Shown here piece after piece: positions 5,539 through 14,002 of a stretch of 15,213 nucleotides of DNA (positions are counted from its first letter, which is position 1; the number at the start of each line of letters is the position of its first letter). Made by a program: the position numbers and the translations under genes. Source of the stretch: Oscillospiraceae bacterium (GTDB lineage Bacteria > Bacillota_A > Clostridia > Oscillospirales > WRJC01). The stretch covers positions 1-15,213 of the forward strand of contig WRJC01000069.1 of NCBI GenBank assembly GCA_009782405.1, written 5' to 3'. Under the pieces are notes generated by a model. It did not search any database. It saw only the letters and a program-made list of their open reading frames with translations, and was not told the DNA's origin.

Positions 5539-7815
5539 ATGTACAAGCCATACAAAATACTCATGCTCGCCACCTCTATGGAATACGGGGGCGGGGAGAC
5601 CCACATATTGGAACTCTCGAAATATCTCGCGCTGCACGGCATAGAAGTGAAAATAATGACAAACGGCGGGGAATTTTATGAAAAAGGAATCGAAGGCTCA
5701 AAAATCGAGCATATTTACGCGCCGTTTCACTCCAGAAAAATATCCGACATGGGCAAAGCGGGAAAAATATTGAAAGAAACGATAAAGTCGTACAGCCCCG
5801 ACATAATACACGCCCACAACAGGATTCCCGCTTTTGTCGCTTCGGGCATATGCAAAAAATCCAAAATCCCGCTGGTCACCACGATGCACGGGACTTTCAA
5901 ACAGTCGTTTCTTTTAAAGCTCGCTACGCGCTGGGGGGGCTATTCGCTGTATGTGAGCGACGACATCAAAGAATACTGGCAAAAATACTACGATTTGAAA
6001 GACGGATATATGGCAAAAACGGTAAACGGCATAAACACGGAATTATTCAGCCCTGCGGCGGCAGACGGGGATTTGCGGCGGGAATTTGCCATAAAGCCGG
6101 AAGAAAAAATAATATTGTCGATCAGCAGGCTTGAACAAAGGAGCGGCTTCGATTTGTCTTTTTCCGCGGGCAAATTATGCGATATCGCCGAAGATATATA
6201 CGCCAATGAAAAAAACACGAGGATTGTCATCGTCGGGGACGGCGAAAATTTCGGCGACATAAAAAACAAAGCCGGAAAAATAAACGAAAAAATCGGGTTT
6301 GAATATATAATCATGGCGGGCAGGCGAACCGATGCATATAAATTTTGCGCCGCTTGCGGCGTTTCCGTCGGCATCTCGCGTTTCGCCCTTGAATCCATAT
6401 CGTGCGCAAAGCCCGTCGTGCTTTGCGGGGGCATGGGATATATGGGCAGGTTCACCAAGGACAATTCGGACATTTGCGAAAGGTCGAATTTCACCTGCAG
6501 GGGCTTCGGCTATCCCGAAGATGTGGACAAAGCTTTGCTGGGTGACATATTGTTTTGCCTCGACGAAAAAAACAAGGAGATATTGAGCCTTGACGCGAAA
6601 TTCGGCGCGGAGCTGATACGAAAAAAATACAGCGTGGAAAAAATGGCGGACGACGCATATTCGGCATATCAAAAAGCGGCTTTGAAATACAAAAACTGTG
6701 ATTTTGTGCTTGGGGGATATTACGGCTACGGCAACATCGGCGACGACGCGCTGATGCATTCGGTGATTGGCAACATTTTGCAAAAAAAGAGCGACGTAAA
6801 AATCTGCCTGCTCACCAAAAACCCGAAAAAGCAGCAGCGGCGGCTGGACGGCTGTTTCGCCAATATCGTCGCGAAACCGCGCTTCAATTTCCCGAGCGTG
6901 AAAAAGGCGATAAAAAAATCAAAGGCTCTGGTGTTCGGCGGGGGCACCCTGCTGCAGGACGCCACCAGCGGGCGTTCTTTCGGGTATTATTCCTGGCTGC
7001 TCAAAACTGCGCAGAAGCTCGGCAAAAAAACGATATTGTACGCAAACGGGATAGGCCCGCTCTACGAGGAAAAAAACAAAGAACGGACAAAATTGCTCAT
7101 GCAAAAAATAACCGCCGCAACAATCCGCGACAGGGAATCATATGACATACTGGAAAAAATGGGGATAGACAACGACAAAATAACGCTCACCGAGGACGAA
7201 GCCATGACAATAGGCAAAAACAGCCATTTGAATTCATACGAAAAAGATTTCAAAGAGTTCATAAAAGGCGAATACATCGTCATATCGGCGCGAAAGCAAA
7301 AGCATATGAGCGTGGAGTTTTTGGAAAAATTTTCGGCCGCCGTCAACGCCATATGCCGCTCCAACAATTTGATCCCCGTATATCTCGTGATGCACCCGAA
7401 AGAGGACAGAAAAATCTCCGAATATTTGAGCTCGCTCGACAAAAGGGCATATTTGGCCGATGTGGGCGGGGACATATCGAAAGCCTTGGCCATCGTCCGC
7501 TCGGCGGAAGCCGTAGTCGCCATGCGGCTGCACGCGCTGATATTCGCCGCCGTTTTTGAAGTTCCAATGATTGGAATCGCATACGACCCGAAATTGCGCA
7601 GTTTCCTTGGCTCCATATACGAAAGCGACGCCTACACCTGCCCATTGAAAAACTTTTCCAAAGAGGCGCTGACCGACAAATTCAGCGTGCTCATATCAAA
7701 CAAAGAAGAAATAAAAGGCAAAATCAAAAGCGCGGCAAAAAGGCAGATAGAAAAAGCCGAAAAAAACGCCGGGCTGTTTTTGCAGGCTATGGAAATGGAA
7801 ACGGGGGAAAATTGA
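5539..7815 (+). CDS. csaB: fusion of GT4-type glycosyltransferase and CsaB polysaccharide pyruvyl transferase
   Basis: This 758-residue protein joins two enzymes. Residues 1-380 are a GT-B fold glycosyltransferase: a glycine-rich start (Y-G-G-G-E-T-H near 15), H-A-H-N-R, a T-V-N-G-I-N-T middle motif, and the donor-binding Glu285 in F-A-L-E-S-I. Residues 388-745 are a pyruvyl transferase of the CsaB family: Y-G-N-I-G-D-D at 397-403, F-G-G-G-T-L-L-Q-D, and M-R-L-H-A at 662-666 followed by G-I-A-Y-D-P-K. CsaB adds pyruvate ketals to secondary cell-wall polymers, which lets SLH-domain proteins bind; the glycosyltransferase half would build the same polymer. I use ATG 5539, with AGGGGGA upstream; the ATG at 5521 is too close to the predicted transcript start. 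ruvX follows after one base. Where the acceptor glycan genes are is not visible here. Confidence 0.88.
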   Translation: MYKPYKILMLATSMEYGGGETHILELSKYLALHGIEVKIMTNGGEFYEKGIEGSKIEHIYAPFHSRKISDMGKAGKILKETIKSYSPDIIHAHNRIPAFVASGICKKSKIPLVTTMHGTFKQSFLLKLATRWGGYSLYVSDDIKEYWQKYYDLKDGYMAKTVNGINTELFSPAAADGDLRREFAIKPEEKIILSISRLEQRSGFDLSFSAGKLCDIAEDIYANEKNTRIVIVGDGENFGDIKNKAGKINEKIGFEYIIMAGRRTDAYKFCAACGVSVGISRFALESISCAKPVVLCGGMGYMGRFTKDNSDICERSNFTCRGFGYPEDVDKALLGDILFCLDEKNKEILSLDAKFGAELIRKKYSVEKMADDAYSAYQKAALKYKNCDFVLGGYYGYGNIGDDALMHSVIGNILQKKSDVKICLLTKNPKKQQRRLDGCFANIVAKPRFNFPSVKKAIKKSKALVFGGGTLLQDATSGRSFGYYSWLLKTAQKLGKKTILYANGIGPLYEEKNKERTKLLMQKITAATIRDRESYDILEKMGIDNDKITLTEDEAMTIGKNSHLNSYEKDFKEFIKGEYIVISARKQKHMSVEFLEKFSAAVNAICRSNNLIPVYLVMHPKEDRKISEYLSSLDKRAYLADVGGDISKALAIVRSAEAVVAMRLHALIFAAVFEVPMIGIAYDPKLRSFLGSIYESDAYTCPLKNFSKEALTDKFSVLISNKEEIKGKIKSAAKRQIEKAEKNAGLFLQAMEMETGEN

Positions 7816-7816
7816 T

Positions 7817-8266
7817 ATGGAGGCTCCAAGTTCAAAAAGGATGCTCGGGGTGGATTTGGGGGAGCGTCGCACCGGAGTGGCGCTCAGCGATCCGACCGGC
7901 ACGCTGGCGGGCGGGCTCGAGCTTGTCGAAGCGGACGGTTTAAACGGATTTGGCAGAAAAATAATGGATTTGGCGGAAAAATACGGGGTTTGCGAAATCG
8001 TTTTAGGCTACCCGGTGAATATGAACGGAACGCTGGGCGAAAGCGCGAAAAAAACGGAAAAATTCAAAAAAATGCTCGAAGAACTCATAGGAAAAAAAGG
8101 GCTGGACATAAGCGTGACCCTGTTCGACGAGCGCCTTTCCAGCGCGCTCGCCCACGTCTACATGAACGAAACCGGAATAAAGGGCAAAGACAGGAAAAAA
8201 AAGGTGGATATGCTCTCCGCGCAGATAATATTGCAAAATTACATAGACAAAAAATCGAAAAAATAA
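7817..8266 (+). CDS. ruvX: RuvX/YqgF family putative Holliday junction resolvase
   Basis: The 149-residue product is a complete YqgF/RuvX protein with an RNase H-like fold. This family is linked to pre-16S rRNA 5' end processing and was earlier proposed to resolve Holliday junctions. Visible motifs: L-G-V-D13-L-G-x-R-R-T-G-V-A at the N-terminus, L-G-Y-P-V-N-M-N-G-T at about 65, F-D-E105-R-L-S-S and D131-x-L-S-A-Q-I-I-L near the end. The three acidic residues form the expected metal site. ATG 7817 has GGGGG nine bases upstream, inside the end of the previous gene, and starts one base after that gene stops, so both are on one transcript. Linkage to a cell-wall enzyme is unusual but probably only positional. 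Confidence 0.93.
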   Translation: MEAPSSKRMLGVDLGERRTGVALSDPTGTLAGGLELVEADGLNGFGRKIMDLAEKYGVCEIVLGYPVNMNGTLGESAKKTEKFKKMLEELIGKKGLDISVTLFDERLSSALAHVYMNETGIKGKDRKKKVDMLSAQIILQNYIDKKSKK

Positions 8267-8395
8267 CGGTTTTTCAAACCCGCAAAATATTACAATTTAA
8301 ATTGGTTCGCTCATATCTGCCGCATAACCGAAAAATCATGATAAAAAAATTATTATTGTCTTTTTAGACACAATCAACACAAAGGGAAGATTGCA

Positions 8396-8404
8396 TGATA
8401 TAAT
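8396..8404 (+). promoter_or_regulatory. extended -10 promoter for a small transcript
   Basis: TGATATAAT at 8396-8404 is an extended -10 element (TGN followed by consensus TATAAT). A weak -35 (TCAACA, 8374-8379) lies 19 bases upstream. Transcription would start near 8411 and reach the terminator at 8573-8602, giving an RNA of about 190 bases. Confidence 0.6.
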
Positions 8405-8473
8405 ATTTACAAAATTTAAAGAGAGGATTATTTTTTATTCGCAAAAATTTTTCAAAAATAAAGGAGTAGTACC

Positions 8474-8560
8474 TTGACCGAGGTAAAAGGTCAACAAGAA
8501 TCAGAAGATGATGGCGGGGTAAAGATGCTTGAGCGTGACCCTCGCGTCGTTTGTAAATAA
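8474..8560 (+). CDS. short acidic 28-residue ORF in its own transcription unit
   Basis: A TTG start at 8474 is preceded by AAAGGAG (8460-8466) with a seven-base gap, and the frame runs 28 codons to TAA 8558-8560. The product starts M-T-E-V-K-G-Q-Q-E-S-E-D-D-G-G and ends R-D-P-R-V-V-C-K. It is hydrophilic, has one Cys, no membrane segment and no known domain. It has its own promoter (8396-8404) and terminator (8573-8602). The first codons overlap a TTGACC/GGTCAA inverted repeat (8474-8479 and 8489-8494) that could fold over the start. It could be a real small protein, a leader peptide, or a chance frame inside a small non-coding RNA. The Shine-Dalgarno site argues for translation; the non-ATG start argues for caution. 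Confidence 0.4.
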   Translation: MTEVKGQQESEDDGGVKMLERDPRVVCK

Positions 8561-8572
8561 AGTAAAAAAAGA

Positions 8573-8602
8573 CAGGGCTTCTGCTGGAAGCCCTGCCTTT
8601 TT
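8573..8602 (+). terminator. intrinsic terminator of the small transcript
   Basis: CAGGGCTTC (8573-8581) pairs perfectly with GAAGCCCTG (8587-8595) across a five-base loop; CC and a run of five T follow at 8598-8602. An A-run precedes the stem, so weak termination in the other direction is also possible. Confidence 0.9.
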
Positions 8603-8623
8603 CTCCGATGCGGCAAAAATTGC

Positions 8624-8652
8624 TTGACATATTGCTTGTTTTTTGATATAAT
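8624..8652 (+). promoter_or_regulatory. consensus sigma-A promoter for the AlbA_2/HATPase gene
   Basis: TTGACA (8624-8629) and TATAAT (8647-8652) are separated by 17 bases, and a TG dinucleotide sits one base before the -10. The start codon at 8690 is about 30 bases after the expected transcript start. Confidence 0.9.
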
Positions 8653-8689
8653 TGAATCTGCCAAAGGATGATGCAAGGGGTGGTCATGT

Positions 8690-9967
8690 ATGGAAAGCCA
8701 AAATATAGAATGGAAAGAATCTTGGCGGGATGAATACCTTCAATGGGTATGCGGTTTCGCCAACGCGCAGGGCGGCCGTTTGGAAATAGGCAGAAACAAC
8801 AAAGGCAAAGTAGTGGGGCTTGCCGCCCCCAAACGCCTTCTCGAAGAATTGCCGAACAAAATCCGCGCAACTATGGGCATAGTCGCTGATGTGAACCTTT
8901 GTTATGAAAATGGGCTTGAATATATTTCCATTGAGGTTGTAGCTCATCCGAACGCCATAAGTTACAGGGGAAAATATTACCTGCGCTCTGGCAGCACCAA
9001 TCAAGAACTTGGCGGTTTCGCCCTTGATGAATTGATTTTGCGCAAATACGGACGGACTTGGGATTCCGCCCCGGTCCCGCATGTCAAGATAGACGATTTT
9101 TATAACGATGCCTTCGATATATTCCGAAAAAAAGCCGTTTTGAGCGAAAGGCTGACACCGGAAGATGCCGCTGTGAACAACAGGCAGCTTCTCAAGGCGT
9201 TGAAATTGACCGATGGCGGATATATTTTAAAAGCGGCGCTCATTTTGTTTCATCAAGACCCGGAGCAATGGTGCTATGGCTCGCAAGTTAAAATCGGCTA
9301 TTTCGAAAACGACGCAGACCTGCTTTTCCAAGATGAAATCAATGGCTCGCTCATAGGCATCGCCGACCGCATCCTTGATACAATTTATGTGAAGTATTTC
9401 AAAGGGTTGATACGCTATGAAGGAATTCAACGGATCGACAATTATCCGATGCCGCGAAATGTGTTGCGCGAAGCGGTTCTGAATTCGGTCGTTCACAAAG
9501 ATTACAGCACGGGCAATCCAATCCGCATAAGGATTTATGACGATAAAATCATCATAAAAAACGATTGCCGGATACCGCCCAACATCCGTCCGGAGAGTTT
9601 GCTTGAAGGCATAAATTCGAAGCCGCACAATCCGCTTGTCGCCGGGGCTTTTTTCCGTTCGGGGCAAATTGAGGCATGGGGGCGCGGCATCGAAAAAATG
9701 AAAAACGGCTGCCTCGCCGACGGGTTGCCCGAACCGGAATTTGAAATTACGCCAACCACATTTTCAATTTGTTTCACAACCCGCAACAACAACAAAATCG
9801 AAATCGAAGCAAAGATGAAAAAAGAAACGGCGCACGAGATGTTTCTGGGCGGCGAAAACATCGCAAAAATAAAAAAATACTCAAAACTGCCGGACAAAGA
9901 ATTGGCCGAGGTGTTGTTTGGCCTGCCAAAAGACATACAGACCAAATACAGGCTGCAAATCAATTAA
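8690..9967 (+). CDS. AlbA_2 (Schlafen-like) and HATPase_c_4 domain ATP-binding protein
   Basis: This 425-residue protein has the two-domain layout of putative transcriptional regulators or ATP-dependent helicase-like proteins. Residues 1-120 are an AlbA_2/Schlafen-type domain: E7-x-K-E, F-A-N-A-Q-G-G at 23-29, then I-G-x-N-N-K-G-K-V-V-G-L. Residues 255-375 are a GHKL-type ATPase remnant domain: N265-S-V-V-H269-K-D-Y, and W-G-R-G-I-E at 330-335. The last 45 residues (H-E-M-F-L-G-G-E-N-I-A-K-I ... D-K-E-L-A-E-V-L) resemble the short helical tails seen after Rpn/PD-(D/E)XK transposon-type proteins. ATG 8690 has GGGG at 8677-8680; an out-of-frame ATG is at 8686. It is transcribed from its own promoter and converges with the next gene, overlapping by four bases. 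Target and cellular role are not known. Confidence 0.82.
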   Translation: MESQNIEWKESWRDEYLQWVCGFANAQGGRLEIGRNNKGKVVGLAAPKRLLEELPNKIRATMGIVADVNLCYENGLEYISIEVVAHPNAISYRGKYYLRSGSTNQELGGFALDELILRKYGRTWDSAPVPHVKIDDFYNDAFDIFRKKAVLSERLTPEDAAVNNRQLLKALKLTDGGYILKAALILFHQDPEQWCYGSQVKIGYFENDADLLFQDEINGSLIGIADRILDTIYVKYFKGLIRYEGIQRIDNYPMPRNVLREAVLNSVVHKDYSTGNPIRIRIYDDKIIIKNDCRIPPNIRPESLLEGINSKPHNPLVAGAFFRSGQIEAWGRGIEKMKNGCLADGLPEPEFEITPTTFSICFTTRNNNKIEIEAKMKKETAHEMFLGGENIAKIKKYSKLPDKELAEVLFGLPKDIQTKYRLQIN

Positions 9968-12372
9968 GCCATTTCAATGCGGTATGCATATCCTTTGTTT
10001 GTGTTGAACTCGATCCGGTCTTTGACGCCGGCGCCGGTTATCTTTTTATGGGCAATGGTATCCCCTGTCGCGGTATCGACGACCGTTATTTTCTCCGGCA
10101 TCGCGGGAAACGCGATCCGGCAAACCGCCCCGGCATTCGATGTCACCATGAGGTCGCAGACCGTTTTGTTTATGTAATTCGCGCTGACAAGAAACCCTTT
10201 TTTGGCGCGCATATCCATAAACCCCACATTTGCCCCTTCTTCGACGCAAGGGAAGAGATGTATGTCGCCGCTGCGGGAATTTATCAGGTTTTCCGCCGAA
10301 GTCCCCTTTGTTATGCCAAGCAGTATTTTCGCATATCCGACGCTCCATCCGTCGATGGCCTCCGCCGTCCGGATGGCTGTTTCGATTTCCCGCTTGCCGC
10401 TGTCCAAATTGATATGGTCGGATAAAAAGACCGGATACAGCGGCGCGGTCAGGTTGAATTCGAGAAGCGTCGAATTTTGGATGTCGGCATATATTTCTTT
10501 CCCATCGACAATATGCGTGGGATAATCCGCCATATTGGCGGCGATATGGCCGAAGCGCCTGATTTGCCCGCTCATCTCCAGCCCCAGCAATTCCGTGGCT
10601 TCGACGCAAGCCTCCAGATTCCAGGCGATCAGGCAGAGCGCCGAGGTGCTGTCTTTGTTCAATTCGAATTTTTTCGTGAAACCATGGTGTTCCGCCGAAA
10701 CGGTGGGGATCACATGGTATTTTCCGTCGTCCCCCAAAGTCACATATTGGCTGTAGAACAGAGCCGACTCGTACAAAACCTCGTAAATCCTCCGGACATA
10801 GCCGATATCGCCCGAATATTCATAGCAGCGCCAGACGGCGAGGATGTTCTGCGCACTCAGTTCCATGCTGTTCTCCCAGACTTCGTGGGAATGGTAGATG
10901 ATGTCCATATCGCAGGGGACATGGGACAGGCCGTAAAACGCCCCGTCCATTCCATATACTTTTTGGGCGTTTGTTTTTGCCGCCGGCAGCAGCATGGTCA
11001 AGAGCTTCTCCCATATCGCAAGCCGGTCGAATTGGCCCAGCACGCAATATTCCGTGGGCGCCACCTCGTTGAAATGGACATCTCCGTGCCAAGGGCTGTA
11101 ATCGCTGTTCATGTAGGCGTAGGTGTTGTCCGATTGGTAGGCATAGGGGTCGGAAGCGGTTCCCCCGCTGTGGTCGAATGTCCAGCTTTTGAAGGCTTTT
11201 TTGACTACATTCTCATTTTTCTCGTTTTGCCTTCCATCTTCGTCAAAGAAAAAAATCCTGCCTTTTTCCCGGGCATCGTACAGAGTGTCGTAATAGTGCC
11301 TGTTCTCGTCAAAACAGCTTGCCGCGTCGGAAATGGCCAAGCGTTCATATGCCGTTTTCACCGGATCGTTTTTCGTCTCCGCGCTCGTCACCACGGTGGC
11401 GAAAAGCGCGAAGCGGGCGGATCCGGCAGGAGGCGTTATCTCAAAATCCGCGGCGACGCCGAACATTTCGTTGATTCGTTCGTACTGTGGCGCACAGCCG
11501 GAGCGCATAAAGCCTCCGACGCTGCTTTTATCCGCGTTGTCGTACCGCCGTTTTGTTATATGCGCGGGCGTTCCGAGCCGATAGCCTTCCTTGAAGGAAA
11601 TTTCGGCCTTGATTCCGACGACCCTCGCTGCGAACACATATTCAAAGCCGTCCGGGAAAGTCCTTTCTGCAGGGAATTTCTGGCGGATATATGCCATATC
11701 CTCATAGGATCCGTTTTCCGGCGGTTCCATAGGATCGTTGAACGGCCGGTCTTTTTCATAGTCAAAACCTTTGCGCGACGCCGGCGCCTTCCCGTCGCCG
11801 CAAAAATAATATTTGTCGTATTCCCGGTATGAATCGAGGTGCCGGTATAGCCGGATGCCGAGTTGGCCAAGGCCGGCGGTCGAAAATTCATATGTCAGCA
11901 CATTTCGCGCCATCATGTTGGCAACCTGAAAGGCGAGTTCATGGGTATCCTTTTTTGCCGAAACGCCGACGACTCCATTTGAATAATGGCGCACCGCTTT
12001 CGGGCTCTCCGCGCCCGCCAGCTCCTTTGCCGTGACGATGAGCTGTCCGACCGGTTTGGGACAGGGAAAATCATAGGCTCCATACGATGCGTAATACAAA
12101 TCTTCGCCGGGGTCGCCGTTTTCGTAGACCCGGGCGTATAACTCTTTTGCTTTCAAAGGCGGTTCCGCGATCAGGCGGCGGTCCCACACATCGTTTTTGG
12201 ATATGCTGAAAGTGATCGCTTCCGGCTTGCCCCAAAGCGAGCATTTTATCTGCTTTGCATTGATGCCGACGGCGTCGCAGCCGAAAAATTCTTCCGGCGG
12301 CGAAGGGTCGTCCGGATATAGTTCCTTGGTCTCAGTCAAAAATTCCGCGAGTTTTTTTAGCGATTTTTTCAT
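9964..12372 (-). CDS. GH95-like glycoside hydrolase, cytosolic
   Basis: The 802-residue product appears to be an (alpha/alpha)6-barrel glycoside hydrolase. The N-terminal part holds a G-x-x-x-x-x-L-W-G-K-P-E ... W-D-R-R pattern (about 35-66) like the start of GH95 enzymes (alpha-L-fucosidase or galactosidase). Around residues 425-560 come P-W-H-G-D-V-H-F-N-E, then W-E-N-S-M-E, and Y-S-G-D-I-G-Y-V-R-R, typical of the barrel. There is no signal peptide, so it should act on imported sugars. ATG at 12372 has GGGGAGG eight bases upstream, in the 16-base gap after the solute-binding protein gene, showing co-transcription. The substrate cannot be assigned; other six-hairpin families remain possible. 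The stop overlaps the convergent neighbour and no terminator is seen. Confidence 0.6.
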   Translation of the reverse strand: MKKSLKKLAEFLTETKELYPDDPSPPEEFFGCDAVGINAKQIKCSLWGKPEAITFSISKNDVWDRRLIAEPPLKAKELYARVYENGDPGEDLYYASYGAYDFPCPKPVGQLIVTAKELAGAESPKAVRHYSNGVVGVSAKKDTHELAFQVANMMARNVLTYEFSTAGLGQLGIRLYRHLDSYREYDKYYFCGDGKAPASRKGFDYEKDRPFNDPMEPPENGSYEDMAYIRQKFPAERTFPDGFEYVFAARVVGIKAEISFKEGYRLGTPAHITKRRYDNADKSSVGGFMRSGCAPQYERINEMFGVAADFEITPPAGSARFALFATVVTSAETKNDPVKTAYERLAISDAASCFDENRHYYDTLYDAREKGRIFFFDEDGRQNEKNENVVKKAFKSWTFDHSGGTASDPYAYQSDNTYAYMNSDYSPWHGDVHFNEVAPTEYCVLGQFDRLAIWEKLLTMLLPAAKTNAQKVYGMDGAFYGLSHVPCDMDIIYHSHEVWENSMELSAQNILAVWRCYEYSGDIGYVRRIYEVLYESALFYSQYVTLGDDGKYHVIPTVSAEHHGFTKKFELNKDSTSALCLIAWNLEACVEATELLGLEMSGQIRRFGHIAANMADYPTHIVDGKEIYADIQNSTLLEFNLTAPLYPVFLSDHINLDSGKREIETAIRTAEAIDGWSVGYAKILLGITKGTSAENLINSRSGDIHLFPCVEEGANVGFMDMRAKKGFLVSANYINKTVCDLMVTSNAGAVCRIAFPAMPEKITVVDTATGDTIAHKKITGAGVKDRIEFNTNKGYAYRIEMA

Positions 12373-12388
12373 CGAGTGAGCCTCCCCG

Positions 12389-13903
12389 TTATTTTATTTC
12401 TTTGATTTTGTCTATGAATTTATCCACTTCCCCCGCTATTTTGCTTTCGTACTTTTCATACCACGAAGCGAAATCCCTGCTTTTGTTTTGCACTAATATC
12501 GTGTACATCGGACATTCCAAAGTGGGTATCGCATAGTGATATATCTGCTCAAAGCGGAAATTCGCGCTGTTTTTGATTATGTCGATCATCTGGCTTGTCT
12601 CTTCGTCGCGGGCGTATTTGACGTTCATGACTATATCGAAATATATGGGCAGAATATTTTTATACGCATCGAAAGCCGAGGCTTCCATGAAAGCGCCTGC
12701 AAGCTCGGTTTTTTCGCAGTTCGCGGGGATGGCCATCAGTCCCGCGTAAATATACACGGCGGAAGAATATTGATCTTGCCGTTCGTTTAGTTTCGGGAAG
12801 GGGAGTATGCCATAGTCGCTTTCCATGTCCCTGAGCCCTCCTGCATATCCCAAACTCACGTCTACCAATAAAGTCTCGCCGTTCACAAATTTATTGTGGA
12901 CAAAATTCTCGATTGATTCGACCGGGAACATCAACAGCGTTCCCGGATTTTGATAAAACCTGTCGTAAGTTTTTTCCACAAGTTCGATCAGCTTTTCATG
13001 CTCGGGCTCAAGGCTCGGATATCCGTCGACCATCTTGAAAAAATGCGCGTCCGCGCTGGGCGTCAATACCAAATCCGTCGAATTGCCCTGATTGTTATGT
13101 ACAATCCCGTATTGGTCGCCGTCGTCCGCGATCCCGTTGCCGTTGAGGTCAAAATAAAGGTTTTTTATCAAATCGTTCATGTAGTCGAGAGTCCATTTGC
13201 CTTCGAACACGACTTCATATAAATTCGGCAAGGCCTGATCCTGCATGAATTTTTTATTGACAAAAATGCAGGCCATCATATCGTACACGCTCTTGTTGGC
13301 GTCCCCTGCGGCCAAGTATAGTTTGCCGCCTATCGTCAGTTCTTTTGCGACGCTTTTGTTCCACCAGGGCCCGGACAGATCCAGATGCATAACGTCGTGC
13401 ATATTCATGAACAATCCATCGACGGAAAGGGTGGCCAATTTATCCCCCCAGGTGTCGATAATGTCGTATGGCTGGTCCCCGGCGTTTATGTTCGCGCGGA
13501 TTTTCGTAAATGGGGCGGCGGAATTCCAATCGTCTTCGTCGCGTATGAAATTTACCTTCATGTTCAGCCTTTCCTCGACGGACATGATGCTCTTGTATTT
13601 CGCGTCGTTTATGAGGTCGCCCGTTTCGCTTTCGGCATAAAAATCGCTATTGCCTGCGGCAAAAGTGAACAAGTTCAGCGTTTGGCCTCCAAAGTCGAGA
13701 TCGCCGGGCAGCGAATCTTTTATTTCTTCTTCTGTCGCCGTTTCCCCTTCCATGGCATTTTCGCCGCCTTCGGCATTTGCCCGGGAATTGTCGTCGGGCG
13801 CGTCCTTGTTTGCATCATCGGGCGAGCATGACAAAAACAAGATAGTTGTCAATGCCAAAATCAGAAGAAACGCCGCATATTTGATTTTGATTGTATTTTT
13901 CAT
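12389..13903 (-). CDS. extracellular solute-binding lipoprotein of a carbohydrate ABC importer
   Basis: This 504-residue protein is a family 1-type sugar-binding lipoprotein. It starts with a basic stretch and a hydrophobic segment (about 10-24) ending L-F-L-S-C26, a somewhat unusual lipobox with Phe at -3. A low-complexity acidic linker follows to about residue 65. The mature part has G-Q-T-L-N-L-F-T-F, a W-W-N-K-S near the middle, D-L-N-G-N-G-I-A-D-D-G-D (calcium-loop-like) and the late hydrophobic stretch common to such proteins. It would be anchored outside the membrane and deliver an oligosaccharide to permeases. The next gene downstream is the GH95-like hydrolase. No permease or ATPase gene is in the window on either side, so the importer partner must be elsewhere. 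On the minus strand, AGAGG lies upstream of the ATG at 13903 and a TATAAT is at 13944-13939. Confidence 0.85.
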   Translation of the reverse strand: MKNTIKIKYAAFLLILALTTILFLSCSPDDANKDAPDDNSRANAEGGENAMEGETATEEEIKDSLPGDLDFGGQTLNLFTFAAGNSDFYAESETGDLINDAKYKSIMSVEERLNMKVNFIRDEDDWNSAAPFTKIRANINAGDQPYDIIDTWGDKLATLSVDGLFMNMHDVMHLDLSGPWWNKSVAKELTIGGKLYLAAGDANKSVYDMMACIFVNKKFMQDQALPNLYEVVFEGKWTLDYMNDLIKNLYFDLNGNGIADDGDQYGIVHNNQGNSTDLVLTPSADAHFFKMVDGYPSLEPEHEKLIELVEKTYDRFYQNPGTLLMFPVESIENFVHNKFVNGETLLVDVSLGYAGGLRDMESDYGILPFPKLNERQDQYSSAVYIYAGLMAIPANCEKTELAGAFMEASAFDAYKNILPIYFDIVMNVKYARDEETSQMIDIIKNSANFRFEQIYHYAIPTLECPMYTILVQNKSRDFASWYEKYESKIAGEVDKFIDKIKEIK

Positions 13904-13938
13904 TTTCTTTGCCTCTTTTTCTTTTTTTCTTTTACACG

Positions 13939-13944
13939 ATTATA
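13939..13944 (-). promoter_or_regulatory. possible -10 element for the solute-binding protein/hydrolase operon
   Basis: Read on the minus strand, 13944-13939 is TATAAT, 35 bases before the start codon at 13903. No good -35 hexamer is seen 16-18 bases upstream, so regulation by an activator is possible. This is a weak call. Confidence 0.35.
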
Positions 13945-14002
13945 CAACACGTTTGTGAAAATTTTGCGAATCGACTGTGAACTTAATTGCGCCTCCATTC
14001 TG

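Noticed and set aside
8354..8374. possible terminator after ruvX around GTCT/AGAC
   Set aside because: Four to seven pairs with a bulge and no following T-run; the T-run is in the loop.
10477..11832. 451-codon plus-strand open frame opposite the GH95-like gene
   Set aside because: Composition is that of an antisense shadow (many Val, Arg, Phe, no domain). The minus-strand gene has barrel motifs and a strong ribosome site.
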